Origin: Macrocystis pyrifera | Lineage: Eukaryota; Sar; Phaeophyceae; Laminariales; Laminariaceae | Direction: 5' to 3' | Assembly: GCA_031763025.1 (NCBI GenBank) | Contig: JASSKH010000005.1 | Coordinates: forward strand, 5,861,959 to 5,925,958 | DNA length: 64,000 nucleotides | Shown: positions 46,680-58,007 of the stretch, piece after piece | Numbering within the stretch: position 1 is the first letter of the stretch | Layout of the letters: each line of letters begins with the position of its first letter | Translations under genes and position numbers: made by a program | Notes under the pieces: model-generated | Database searches by the model: none | What the model saw: only the letters and a program-made list of their open reading frames with translations | Told to the model about the DNA's origin: nothing

Positions 46680-47700
46680 GCCGGGTGATGCGCCGCTCAA
46701 CCTTGCCATGAGGCGAGGGAGCAAAAAAAGAGATGATGTTGTTGTCCTTGTTATTGTTGCAGACGAGTAGTAGTCATTGTGGTACCAGAAAAGACAAGAA
46801 TTTTGTACTGAGGTCAAGGGGGCTCTAATCCCTCTGCCCAGTGACTGGAAAACCATACAAATATATTTTTATGCATTCCACTCGGGAAAGCACGAAACCC
46901 ACTGCATATGCCCCTTGGACAATTTGCAGCTACATAAATCACACCAATCAGCCAATCAGAATACATCAGATATTTCCGCGACTGCGAACAACTGTTGTTA
47001 TGTCTTACAGCTTCCCCATTCGCGGCACACTGTCATGATCATAGTGTCAATGCCGTACTACTGTGGGGATACAAGCATCCAACACATAGATAGGTGTTGT
47101 CGCCGTGGCACTACAAGTAGTATAGTGCCACTAATTGAAACACAGAAATCCCAAAATCGTCTGCCTCGCTGCTAAGAAATCACCAAACTCATCCAGAATC
47201 CAAAAACTTAAATTCAATGCATGTTTCCAAACCATGCTGTCCATGCGTAAGCTTCAACAATCTCCCAAGCACTAAATGCCGTATCTACGGACGTCTGTCG
47301 CGATATTGAAGCGGTCATCCGTTGAAAACCTACTACACACGCACAACCGCCTCGCGGCTGTGTAACCATCGCCCTTCGATTTCCAAAAACTCAATAAAAT
47401 CCAAAATATCCTACTCCTCGAGGTCAGAATATTCAATAAAGTTCAAAATGTCTTACTCCTCCAAGTCAGTATAATACCATCCGAATCTCTCGACGGTCCA
47501 AAGCTATGTCCTCCTTAGGAACCAACCACTAAAAAATACCCATTGCATACCACTGAAAACTAAAAACAGTGATGAACATAGGTTCGCGCACGAAAAGTAG
47601 TACCTTAGTTTAATACCTTATCCCTACGTACGTGCCCGTACACTATGCAATAACACCACTGATAATAACAGTATTACTCAAACACTGCATAACCAGGGCG
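46680..47700 (-). repeat. Repeat B, minus copy
   Basis: This is the inverted partner of 52612-53660. Shared blocks in mirror order include CTCAACCTTGCC, GTCATTGTGG, the ATTTGCAGCTACATAAA block, CGCGGCACACTGTCATGATC, TCTTAGC-type GCTAAGAAATCACCAAACTC and TACGTACGTGCC. The terminal block CTCAAACACTGCATAACC matches GCAGTGTTTAGTTAATAC at the start of the plus copy. It is about 1 kb, non-coding and A/T-rich. Confidence 0.8.
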
Positions 47701-47779
47701 GGGGGTTACGAGACAATCACCTTGCTTCCACCTAGATCGGCCAACTATATATCACTCAGCTTCAAACTTCAAAACCTGA

Positions 47780-47885
47780 TACGCAGTGAAAAGGACAATT
47801 TGCAGCTACATAAATCACACCAATCAGCCCATCAAAATACATGAGACGTTTGCGCTACTGTGAACAACTGTGTTATGTCTTACAC
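47780..47885 (-). repeat. Repeat B, short extra fragment
   Basis: AAAGGACAATTTGCAGCTACATAAATCACACCAATCAGCC repeats 46915-46955 nearly exactly, continuing through AATACAT and GAACAACTGTGTTATGTCTTACA. It lies 80 bases beyond the minus copy of B. Confidence 0.8.
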
Positions 47886-48229
47886 CCCCCTCCACCCCGC
47901 CGCGCGTGCGTATGCGTACGGTTTGCAACAATATATATTAGTTTGCTTGGATTTTTCATTTTATTGGTCAGTTGAAAATGTTTGATTTTTCTGTGTGTTC
48001 ACTGGGTCATGTTCGGATGCCCCCTCCCCCACCTGCCTGCCGGGAAGCAATATTATTCTCGATAAATGGTTTTTGTTCGCTTGTTGGGGCATATGTTTTT
48101 CCGTTGGAAGCTGGGTAATTTAAGTGGCCTACTTGGAAGCAACTTGATTGTTTTGTAACCCCCCCCCTAATATATACCGGTACATATTATATAGATACAA
48201 CTATAATTACGATTTTTGAGGTCGTTGTG

Positions 48230-48390
48230 ACTTGCTGGCTCTTCGCAAACAGCCCTTCTTCTTTGCAGCCGAACAGCAACCTTTCTTCCTTCTTTGAAAC
48301 AGCCGAACAGCCAAACAACCTTTCTTCTTTCTTCTTCGCCAAACAGCCAAACAACCTTTTCTTCTTTCTTCCTCCGCAAACTGCCAACCA
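48230..48390 (-). repeat. Degenerate ~35-bp tandem repeat
   Basis: Variants of AACAGCCAAACAACCTTTCT followed by TCTTTCTTC occur about four times. On the minus strand this reads a KKEE-VVWLFG type repeat in open frames of 74-152 codons; these look like by-products of the repeat. Confidence 0.6.
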
Positions 48391-48749
48391 ATAGCTCTTC
48401 GCACGGCGCCTAAAAAAAGAGGCGTCTCGCCTTCGACGAACGGCATAGATAGGTGCAGCTGTCGGCGGCCAAGCTGCTGCTGTCGGTGGCGAACCTGCTG
48501 GTGCTGCAACCCCCGCCTCTCCCTTCTCCACGCCCCCTAAGCACACCTCCCCCTCGTCGAGAGGCGCGTGGTCCTCGCCCTCTGGCAAGAGAGCGGCAAC
48601 GACAAAGACCGACCTGGTGCCGGCTGTTGTTTGCGACCAGTGCACGGACCAGCACTTACTTGGTCAAGAACTCCGCGCCTGGTGGCAAAAACGTGGCCTT
48701 CGCCACCAGCAAGGATCTCATGTGCGTGGTGGCGGGATCATCCTGACAG

Positions 48750-48836
48750 GGCATCCGACTGCGAGTTCTGTGCTCGCCCGATCAAGGAAGGGACTGTCTC
48801 GTACTCCCTCGAGACTGCTGACAGTGGTGAGTGTCT
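48750..48836 (+). CDS. Possible zinc-finger exon (CxxC half)
   Basis: Between acceptor ATCATCCTGACAG (48739-48750) and donor GTGAGT (48829 on) the frame reads SDCEFCARPIKEGTVSYSLE. The pattern C-x2-C-x4-I-K-x-G resembles the first half of PARP-type zinc fingers; a downstream H-x2-C (HAVC) is reached only by reading through the donor. The surrounding ORF of 225 codons (48568-49245) becomes low-complexity Cys/Ala/Leu after this. It may belong to the same gene as the finger-like exon at 51027. No transcript evidence is available. Confidence 0.3.
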
Positions 48837-49149
48837 TACGTCTATTGTGCATGCTGTATGTTGCCGGTACGTTTTTTGGGGGTTTTCAATTGCCTTTTTG
48901 CATACAATCCTACGTCAAAGCGTTTATTTATTTCGTCGGCTCCTCTTACACACAGTGCACGCGAACGCGCACATGCACAACTGTTTGCGGGACGTGAACG
49001 AAGGAACGGAGGATTCAGCTGTCGCCGTCACCGCTGCACCGAACGACGTGAGTGCTGCTGCTACTGTGGTGCATTTTCGGTGCATACACACGATTTCTGT
49101 GTGTACATGTTTTTTTGGTGACCCCACGTACTCATTTTTTGCTCGTTTT

Positions 49150-50514
49150 CGGCTGCCGCTGCTGCTGCTGCTGCTGTCGGCGCCACGACGTGAGTGCTGC
49201 TGCTGCTGTGCACCTGCTTCTCCTGTGCACTCGCTGCTGCTGTAGTGCTGATGCGTTGTTGCCGTGCTGTGCACTTGCTGCTCCTGTGCAATTGCTGCTG
49301 CTGTATGTAGTGCTGCTGCGTTGTTCCGCGTGCTTCATGCTGGAAGCGTACATATTTTCGGATCGTCAATTCCGTAGGTTTTGCGATGGCGGCATACCAG
49401 GGTACATGCTTTTTTCCTTCCTTACTTTCATATCGTTGCTATGCTGCTGCTGCTGCTTCTGCTGCTGCCAACGCTGCTGCTGCCAACGCTGCTGCTGCTG
49501 CTGCCAACGCTGCGGCGATTCGTTGCAGCTTCTGCTGCTGCTAATGCTGTGGCTGCTTTTGCTGCTGCTGCTGCTGATGCTGCCGCAATATCCACTGAAT
49601 GTTCGTACGTATGTACTCGGATTACTGTCTTTCTTGGTCGTTTTTGTACTCAAATGGTTCCTTTTGATACGTGAATTTTTTTTTTGTCGTTTTGCTCCTG
49701 CATTTTGCGTACGTACTGCAATTTCTCGTTTTTGGCTTGGTTATTTTCATATATATCGTTGCTATGCTGCTGCTGTGGTGCTGCTGCGTTGTTGCCGTAC
49801 ATCATGCTGCACTTGTGTGTGTACATATTTCGGTATTGTCAATGAAATTCCGTAGGTTTTGCGATTGCGGCATATGCTAGATGGGTGTATCTCAGGTTCG
49901 ACCTGGGTCTGCAGCAAGCTTCTCTTTCGGTAAGGTGTAGCGTGGAGGACACGCCAGGTATAGGTGAGGCTCGGCACGGTCAGCCGAGCAGAAGTGATCA
50001 TGAAGCATGACGCAAGTCATCTCACATGACAGTCATCAGCAATTACTTGGTGATGGAGGCTGGTAATTCCCCGCCTCAACTATCATCAGATCTACGGAGA
50101 TCTGCGGCCACTTTTAGTACAAGAGTCAATATCCACGATAACGGATGAACCACTGACTGTAGAGTAACGACCTGAGCAGGTACATACATTTTTTCTTCTT
50201 TATTTTCATATCGTTGCTATGCTGCTGCTGCCAACGCGGATTATTGTTTTTATTGGCCATTTTTCTACCCAAATGGTTTTTTTGATACAAAAAAAAATAT
50301 TTGGGTCGTTTTGCTCCTGCATTTTGCGTACATTCTACTTTTTCTCGTATTTTGCTATGCTGCTGCTGCGTTGTTGCCGTACAGCATGCGGAGGTGGGTC
50401 TATAGTGAGGTACCAAAAATACTTTTCGGACGGCCTCGGGGTACACACTTTTTTTCTCCCTTCTTTTCATATCGTTGCTATGCTGCTGCTGCCAACGCTG
50501 TGGCGATCCGTTGC

Positions 50515-50556
<42 letters not shown>

Positions 50557-50570
50557 GCTTTTAGTGCTGC
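49150..50570. repeat. CTG/TGC-rich low-complexity region
   Basis: Repeated runs of TGCTGC occur at about 49158-49175, 49195-49215, 49438-49585 and 50515-50555. Sentences such as GTTGCCGTACATCATGCTGGA and TTTCATATCGTTGCTATGCTG recur (49430, 49752, 50210, 50466, 50643, 50753). Open frames of up to 267 codons are made of Leu, Ala or Cys repeats and are not taken as genes. Confidence 0.75.
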
Positions 50571-51026
50571 CGCAATATTCACTGAATGTTTGTATGTACT
50601 CGGATAATTGTGTTTCCTGGTCGTTTTGTGGCGCTGCTGCGTTGTTGCCGTACATCATGCTGGACATGATTTGTGTGTCTATTACACTTAAACTTGTGCG
50701 TGTGTACATATTTCTGTGTCGTCAATGATTTTTTTGTGGTGCTGCTGCGTTGTTGCCGTACATCATGCTGGACGTGATTTGTGTGTGTACTACTGTACTA
50801 CACTTGTGTGTCTACATATATCTGTATCGTCAATGAAATTACGTACTTGCTGCTTCTGCTGCTGCTGCTGCCGTCGTATAGCAAGCGATTACGTGCTGCT
50901 GTTGTGCCGCTGTAGAGTAGTACAAATAATGAACACCCCCCCCCCCCCCCCCCCCCCTTCCCCCTCCCCCGCCATTCCCTGCACGCCACTCCCGCCCCGC
51001 GCACCCTATATGTTTACTTCGACCAG

Positions 51027-51180
51027 GTCCGTGGCAAGTGCTACAACTGCCGCCTGACGGACTCCACCATCAAAGACGGAGACATCATCATCAAGCGCAA
51101 AAAGACTCCCTTCCATTTCGCCTGCTCCAGGGCTTCGCGGAATTCCGAAGCAGTACACCAAGCAGATTGTCGCCATCTAG
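51027..51180 (+). CDS. Possible zinc-finger exon (CxxC...HxxC)
   Basis: A C-run and pyrimidine tract (50936-50999) and the acceptor ACTTCGACCAG precede 51027. The frame reads GKCYNCRLTDSTIKDGDI and then TPFHFAC, giving C-x2-C-x21-H-x2-C, which has the ligand order of PARP-type or related treble-clef fingers. It is immediately upstream of the OTU-like domain, in another frame, so an intron or a one-base frameshift would be needed to link them. The ligand pattern is visible; the family name is an inference. Confidence 0.35.
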
Positions 51181-51208
51181 GACGAACGAAAGGAAACAAA
51201 TTGTTTCC

Positions 51209-51529
51209 CACATTTCCCAAAATCACGATTATTTCTTCCTACACATATCCAACGGGTTCAACAGCGAACATATCCACATTCTGGGCCTCCCGCCTCGTTA
51301 CTACAGCATCCTGGAAGACTATTTACATGTATATATCATGTCTCATCCAAACTCCTATGCTGGCTACATCGAAATCGCGGCCGCCCAGCAACTATACAAC
51401 ATTTCCATAACCGTTGTCGTTGCCGGCACTGCTGCTTTCTCTCCTGTCCCAAACCTTCTTTTAAACAACAGCCTGTATGTTGTATATCATCCACATGCCA
51501 AGCACTGCTCCACTCTCTCCCCACACTGA
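51209..51529 (+). CDS. OTU-like cysteine protease, C-terminal part
   Basis: OTU proteases cleave ubiquitin-type linkages or viral/transposon polyproteins with a Cys-His-Asp/Asn site. This frame ends at TGA 51527-51529. It reads YYSILEDYLHVYIMS, then YAGYIEIAAAQQLYNISITV, then LYVVYHPHAKHCSTL, which follow the order W/Y-G-x-x-E-I-x-A-x-A-x-x-L (helix), I-x-V (strand) and final H-x-S/N of the OTU fold. The terminal His has Cys-Ser after it in place of the common Tyr-Asn. The N-terminal DG-x-CLF segment with the catalytic Cys was not found, so the piece is an exon or a fragment. OTU domains also occur inside transposable elements, so the host may be one. Confidence 0.5.
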   Translation, partial: HISQNHDYFFLHISNGFNSEHIHILGLPPRYYSILEDYLHVYIMSHPNSYAGYIEIAAAQQLYNISITVVVAGTAAFSPVPNLLLNNSLYVVYHPHAKHCSTLSPH

Positions 51530-51765
51530 TGAAATATGTTATTCTTATTATTATTAGACGAGTGTCATTCTTACTCTTGCGTCACCCGATCTTACGTTTC
51601 ACATTACATTCATATATAAACGCTATCATTACATCCTTCATCGTTTTTTACACAAATACATTTAGTTTGGTTGGCTTTGGGCTATGTCGCCAATTAATTG
51701 CAGTTATATGTACACGAAACGACGGAATACCCACTCCGAAGGAAAGCCTTGTATATATATATATA

Positions 51766-52080
51766 TTTTTTAATCATCACTTTTGCTTTCCAGCCCACTC
51801 GTATGAGGTTTTTACCCTCGACGATCTTCTGGACAAGCCGTGGTCACAGGTGTCGTCCCTTCTCCCCCCCGGTACGTGCCTTTAGTTTTTATCGCGCATA
51901 GGGTTCAGCATTCCCACTGCTCGTCGATTTTCATCGAATGTAGCCAACTCACGCTTTCGCGCTTTCCGCTTATCAATTTTTTATGCAAGAAAAAGTCCCA
52001 TGCACTCGGTGAGACTCGAACTCACGAAATTGATCTTGACAGGCTCGCGGACCACCTACCAAGCCACCGGGGACGCCGGT
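51766..52080 (-). mobile_element. tRNA-derived SINE, copy 4
   Basis: On the minus strand the head runs from near 52078 (CGTCCCCGGTGGCTTGGTAGG in reverse), with T-arm GTGAGTTCGAGTCTCAC. The body has a perfect TCGATTTTCATCGAATGTAGC and the same G-run position (51863-51870). The tail is ATCATCACTTTTGC then TTTTTTAA and (TA)n. It abuts repeat C (52082), as copy 1 does. Confidence 0.85.
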
Positions 52081-52081
52081 G

Positions 52082-52607
52082 ATGGGTTGGGTTGGCACCG
52101 GTTGGCAAAGACACTGTAAAACATGCCGCTCACTACGTGAGCTAGACATCCAGGGCACCGTTTTTTTTGTTTTTCTTCGGCGGTCGCCCACAACTGGTCG
52201 CCGAGTTAGATCATTTGTGCGAGAGGTAAAGAACCTTTACTCTGCACAAGGGAATTGATAGTATCACGTAGTGTTCAAGGTAAGGCACCCAAGAGGCAGT
52301 TACATAGTACTCCCATTGCTGTCTCTGCAAGTGGCTACACCGGAAATTAAACTAACTCATTGAAGCTGTCATCCATAAGCAAGTCCGCCTCACAAGCGGT
52401 TCATAGTAGGATGCAGCTCACCCTTCATGTTACTCGCCGGACACCTGACGGTGCTTTGCACTTGGTGCAAGCGATGTCTGCCTGGTCGGTGAAAACCCGA
52501 CATGCTCCGTCACGGCATGGTAGGGATGCGAGGATCTATGGTTATACGCCTACGGCCATGCATGAGATCGAGTACATCTCTCCTATCGAGTACACCCCCC
52601 CCCCTCC
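52082..52607 (+). repeat. Dispersed repeat C, copy 3
   Basis: GGGTTGGGTTGGCACCGG to GAGTACACCCCCCCCC matches copies 1 and 2 across their whole length. It sits between SINE copy 4 and repeat B, with no spacer on either side, so three families are stacked here. Confidence 0.8.
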
Positions 52608-52611
52608 CCCG

Positions 52612-53660
52612 TCATGCAGTGTTTAGTTAATACTGTTATTCATGTTGCTGCATAAAATACGGTCACGTACGTAGGGAGGAGCTATAAGGTTATGGTACTA
52701 CTTTTCGTGCACGCGTACCTATGCATTGTTGATTACTGTTTTAAATTTTTGTGGTATGCCTTGGGTATTTAGTGTCGGAGAGTAATATATTTTGAACTTT
52801 ATTGAGTTTTTGGAATTCGAAGGGCGATGTGTACACAGCCGGGAGGCGGTTTGCGTGTGCAGTAGGTTTTCAACTGATGACCGTTTGAATATCGCGGAGA
52901 GAGGTCCGTAGTTATGGCAATTGAGTGTTTTTTTTGTGCGTGTGTAGTAGTTTTGAAACTGATGACCGTTTGAATTTAGCGGACAGAGGTCCCGTAGTTA
53001 AGGCAGTCGAGTGTTGGCGAGATTGGTGAAGCGTGCGCCAGTAAAGTACTGTTTGGAAATTTGCATCAAACTTAATTGTTTTGGATTCTCGATGAGTTTG
53101 GTGATTTCTTAGCAGGGAGGCAGCTGTTTTATGGGATTCTTTGGGATTTCTGTGTTTGAATTGGTGGCACTATACTGCATGTAGTGCCACGACGACAGAA
53201 CCCATGTTTTGGATGATTGTAGACCTACGGTAGTACGGCATTGACAGTATGATCATGACAGTGTGCCGCGAATGGGGAGGCTGTAAAACGTAGCAGTTGT
53301 CCACAGCCGCGCAAATGTCTGATGTATTCTGAATGGGTGATTGGTGTTGTTTATGTAGCTGCAAATGGTCCTACGGGAATATGCGGCGGGTTTTGTGATT
53401 TCCCGAATGGGTTGCATAAAAATGTATTTGAAGGGTTTTCGAGCATCACATGCACAGCAATTTTCAAGTCAAAAACACCCCTGAAGATCCCTTCTACCAG
53501 ATTGCTAAACCTACTCCAGGGAAGAGGGACGATGCCCCCCTTCACCTCAGGACCACAATGACATAGCCTCTGCAACGACAATAACAAGAACAACAACATT
53601 ATCTCTTGTTTTGCTCCCGCGCCTCACGGCAAGGTTGAGCGGTGCATCACTCGACGCGAG
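52612..53660 (+). repeat. Repeat B, plus copy
   Basis: This full-length copy is inverted with respect to 46680-47700 and lies about 4.9 kb from it. It starts GTCATGCAGTGTTTAGTTAA and contains AAAATTTTTGTGGTATGCC, the CGTTTGAAT-type duplicated block (52885 and 52968), the GTGCCGCGAATGGGGAGGC block and the distal third shared with 42857-43165. No protein is encoded. After it, 53675-53850 resembles 38220-38370 of the right arm. Confidence 0.8.
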
Positions 53661-53839
53661 AGGTTTCCCCTTAAGCAGTATACAGCAGCAGCCGCTGCGG
53701 TCTTGCACTACTACTGTGCACTCGTACATATTGCAGAGTAAGCCTCAAAACAACGAGTATTGTTACTAGTACCGAGGATGTACTGCCATATTACGTACGC
53801 ACCAAAACTACAGCAGCACACGTAGTGTGTGTGTTCTTC

Positions 53840-54220
53840 CTACCCATCGATATCCAGCACAACCAGTGTCCGTGCAGATTCTTCAATCCTAGAAAATTAC
53901 AAGTTATGTGGTCACAAAACTACGCCACACACAGACATGCTACAGAGTAAGACCAGGAACCAAGGGAAATAACAGGCAAACCGAAGAACAAAATAACCTC
54001 TAAGTACCTGCTGCAGTTTGTGGTACGAGTAGCATAGCCAGGCTCTCCCTACTAGGCTGTTTGGCACCTTGCTACCCTGTCTACCGTCTCCGTCCTGCGT
54101 TCGTCAACGATGTTCCACGCCCGGAGAGGATGCGTCAGGCAATACTACACAAGCAAAGCAGGCTCGTCATCCACTCACGCTGCACACGACTCTGCGTATC
54201 AAGAAGAAACATAAAGTAGT
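53840..54220 (-). repeat. Repeat F, minus copy
   Basis: The terminal module reads CATCGATATCCAGCACAACC and TGTCCGTGCAGATTCTTCAA, then GTGGTCACAAAACTACGCC, i.e. the module in inverse orientation. Core blocks follow, also inverted (TTGTGGTACGAGTAGCATAGCCAGG, CACCTTGCTACCCTGTCTACC, CGTTCGTCAACGATGTTCC, GCAGGCTCGTCATCC), matching 57350-57500. Confidence 0.75.
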
Positions 54221-54589
54221 ATAATTAAAATGACGGACGATCAAGCGAAACAGAAAAAGAAGACAAAGGACGACCACACGTTCGAACCAGCTGCAGCAGT
54301 TGGCGGCACGAGAGGTATAGACGTGTTGTACCTACTTGTCGGCCTGGTGCCTTGCTACCCTGTCTACCATCTCCTTCTTACTTTCGTCCACCGAGGTTTT
54401 CCTGCTACTCCTTTTGCCCCCCCCCCTTCCCTTTTTTGGGTCTCATTTCGCTTCTCCTGTTGCCCGCCCTCCCCCCATTCCCTTGGGCATCACCCACGGC
54501 AGATTCCCGGCGATGTCTACTAAGCTGTGCTTCATCCTCGTGCCACCTCACCTTGAACCGTTCGACTGCTTCAAGGACCCCCCGGTACC

Positions 54590-55100
54590 TCTATTGCGTA
54601 CCGGTAAATCATGGAGAGTATATAGGCAGTATCCCTCCGGGATCAGTAGCAGAGAGTATTTTGTTATGATTGAAGCAACAACATAGGCTACACGAGGTCA
54701 CGAGTACGTGCCCCAAGAGATATCGATTGTTGCAGTATAGCTGGGGTCTCCGTGTTGTTTATTGAACTGACTACAAGCAAGGGTGTTTCCCTATTTTGTT
54801 TTTGGTTTGAACGAAGTGCACAGGTCGTTCTTTGTTGCGAGCTGTGAGCGCACACGCGCATCGCCCCCATTTGCTCGCCACAGCTTCGATCTGCTGAGCA
54901 ACCAAGTTGAGCTCAATATCTGCCTGGAGTCGCCAATATCTTCTTTTATGTTTGAAGCTCCTCGTACAATTTGAAGCTCCTCGTACAAATCACCTGACAA
55001 CCACTGGACACGTGCTTGCCTCGAAAATCGACTGTGTATTGACCGATCATCGATAATCAAGGCTCGGCGTACACATCAGATACACGATGGTACACACATC
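54590..55100 (+). repeat. Dispersed repeat I
   Basis: The stretch from GTACCGGTAAATCATGGAGA to ATCAATCGCCATACC follows 38380-38890 of the right arm in order, with about 75-80% identity. A small extra duplication of TTTGAAGCTCCTCGTACAA lies at 54951-54986. A plus-strand ORF here is conserved in neither copy. Confidence 0.75.
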
Positions 55101-57280
55101 AATCGCCATACCTAATAGCTCCCACCCACAAGGTGAAGAAATAAAAATAACCATCCGCAAGAGCCGCCGCAGGCCGTGAGCGCTAAGCGCGAACGGTCAA
55201 CCGTCAGAAATCGTGGAACGGTCAAAACTCGTCGGATGCACGAAAAAGTAAACCGCCGCAACCCAGGAACTGAACTCAACATCAAATATGATGCTGGGGG
55301 ACCACGGAGGTAAGTCATCCCCCCACCCCCCCCCCACCACCTAGCTTCACGTTGGATTCAGGCTAGCCATAGTCGCAGTATATACGTATACAAGCATATA
55401 CAGAGCGAAGTAATAATCCCGGAAAACTATCTCGTTCTGCACAGCAGTTGTAAACTCGACTCAACTGGAAAAAGTACCTGATAAACAGTAGCTAGCTGTG
55501 ACCCCCAAATAGCATTTGCAACACGGACACTTTGGCTTGTTCGGGGGGGGGGGGTGGGGGTCGTTCGTACCTGTACTTTCAGAAACCCAACTAATACTTG
55601 ACGGGACCCCGGGCGAAAAAGACGCTACCGCTACCTGTCCTAGGTACTGCTATTGGTTTCATGTATCCCGTAGTAACTGTTTACACGGTATATACACAAG
55701 GCAACATCATCCCAATCACCGCCCTTTTCCGAACCCCTACCCCAACCCTACCCCAACTCACCTTACTGTCCACCAAGACAGGCGGGGCAATGCGAAAGGC
55801 GGCCTGGGTTGTAGCAGCTCGTGCCCGAGAAATGCGACGATCAGGTTGAACACCGGTGGCCGTAGCGGCGGCAGCAGAATCTGAAGTAGTAGGAGCAGTC
55901 ACTGCTGTGGTAGTCGCAGAAGTAGAAGGAGCTCCCAGTGCGGAATAGGAGACCCAACAAAAAAGCGGATTCGCTACCGATGAAAATGATGCGACTCCCG
56001 GCATGATGACTGCGAGCTGGTCTCAGAAGAATACCGTTTACCAGGCACCTGGTGTGTAGTACGTACTAGTAGTATGGATGGGCAGGCGCACGGCAAAACC
56101 TAAAACACTTTTTGTCGGCTTTTTTATTTGTGCCTCGTCTTTTTAGCTCGACAGGGACAAAGAAGGTGGGCGTGGTGGGAGTCGAAAAAAGATCAACGGC
56201 GCATACGACTCTCCTCCTTCCAGGTTCTTGTCTCTGATATGTGCCGAGCAACGTGACTTCAAACCACCGATGATGGGCAAAACGGCAGGCGCTATCGATG
56301 GAATGCTTGGAGTGGGTTGTTGCTTCGGGATCCACAGCACATACCTGGTATATCATTAATAATATGAGCGTCTACGCGTACAGGTCAACTCTGCGCCTGA
56401 CTTGAGGTCCCTTTTATAGCCGGTACCAGCAATTGACCGTTGTTCTCCGAGATGAATTTCGTTTTGTCGGCGAACTACAACGAAGAAAATTGACAGCAGC
56501 CTTCATCATTTGTTTTTCATTACTATAGACCAAACAAAGCCCCATCAAAGCCTGAAGCAGTTCAGGAAGACCAAGAAAGTTTTTTTCTTTTTTTTAAGAA
56601 AATACTGGTAGGGAAAAACCTTCGTATCGGATATAAAAAAGGTAGGATCAGCGGCCGATTGGCGAGCTCCCGTCTCAGCAGTACATTTGGTCACAGCCTC
56701 GTCGCGCGTACGGGCAGCACCGTCATGGCGTCGCTCCAACGCACGATAGTCGTATGTTTTCGGCGCGATTGTCACTCCCCACTTCTCCGGTGATTTTGCC
56801 CGTCCGTGGGAGCGCAGAACTCTTCGTTCATTTCTCTGGAGTCTCGATTCAGAGCATCATGAGCCCATGCATGCATGCATGCGCTCTACAGCGCGGTACA
56901 TCACCGAAATACGTTAAAATGACAACCTATCATCGCTGTTTTTAGGTCAGAATCAAACGGAAAAACATTCCGGTTGCTCTCAGAATTTAGAACATACCTG
57001 GTATGTTTTAATACGTCTGCGCACACCATGAACACCCAATTCGTGACGTAATCAAGAGTTACAAGAGCTTCATGTATCCTATATTCAAGTTGTTTTGGAG
57101 CGCCATGGCAGCAGTTCGGAATTGCTGGGAATCGTCCAGTCTGTTGGTTGGTATCTTTGGGAAACAATTAATAAAATTTACCATTCCATCGATTTCTGGT
57201 CCATATGGACCTCGCGGGCAGTTTACTGTTCTTCGGTTTGCTTGACTGCTGTTGATATTTCATTTGATTCTCAGTCCTAA
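55101..57280. other. No gene recognised
   Basis: Short ORFs occur on both strands, including an Ala/Thr-rich minus frame (56004-55681) and a 96-codon minus frame (56356-56066). Tracts of C (55321-55337) and G (55543-55558) are present. Near-palindromic TACCTGGTAT words occur at 56342 and 56995, and CCCTACCCCAACCCTACCCC near 55735-55755 is a degenerate telomere-like run. Confidence 0.4.
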
Positions 57281-58007
57281 TGTGATTTTCATTTCTCTTC
57301 CTTTCTCCGATTGATAAGCCTTATTGAAGGAGTCGTGTGGCGTGGGTGGATGACGAGCCTGCTCTGCTTGTTTCGTACTGTCTGACGCCGAGGGGCCGGG
57401 CATAGTTGACGAACGCTGGACGATGGTGGCAGACAGGGTAGCAAGGTACCAGGCGGGCCAGCAGGGAGGCCCTGGCTGTGCTACTCGTACCATAAACTGC
57501 TGCCGCTACCTGGAGCATGCCTTGTGCTTTGTTTGGTTTGACTGTTATTTTTACCTTGGTTCTTAGTCTTACTCTGTTGACGACTAGTGGTGTTTTCTTC
57601 TTTTTCTTTTTTTCCAGCTCGTTCTTTTCAAGTGTCTGCCACGTCCCCTACGTGGGGGTACGATGGTTTGCTGCTATACTGAAGTATATACATATACCAG
57701 GTATATTTTAGTTTCTTTTTTGTTTCTTTTCTCTTTCGAATTGTCTTTGTTTTTGTTTTTGTTTTTTCTCTTTTTTCGTTTTGTTTCTCTAGGTCATGGA
57801 ATGCGTATGTCGTGCCTGTCGTCCGCAGTATGATGACATGGCATTGCATTACATACGTGGCAACGTAGTATCTCTGTGGCGTAGCTTTGTGACCACAGAA
57901 CTTGTATCTCTCTAGGTTTGAAGAATCGGCACGGACACTGGTTGTGCTGGATGTCGACGCGTAGAAAGAACGGTTTAATGTGAAGAAAACAACAACAACA
58001 ACAACAA
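57281..58007 (+). mobile_element. Repeat F, first direct copy
   Basis: The copy starts TGTGATTTTCATTTC and ends TTTAATGTGAAGAAAACAAC(AAC)n. It is almost identical to 58558-59301. Order: a core with GCCGAGGGGCCGGGCATAG, the GCAAGGTACCAGGCGGGCC block, a T/C-rich middle with TATACCAGGTATATTTTAG, CATGGCATTGCATTACATACG, and the terminal module (57890-58000). No enzyme is encoded. Confidence 0.85.

Noticed and set aside
48167-48645. 152-codon minus ORF with KKEE-VVWLFG repeats
   Set aside because: It is a by-product of a degenerate ~35-bp tandem repeat.
49052-49855. 267-codon ORF rich in Cys and Leu
   Set aside because: It is produced by CTG/TGC repeats; no non-repetitive domain is present.
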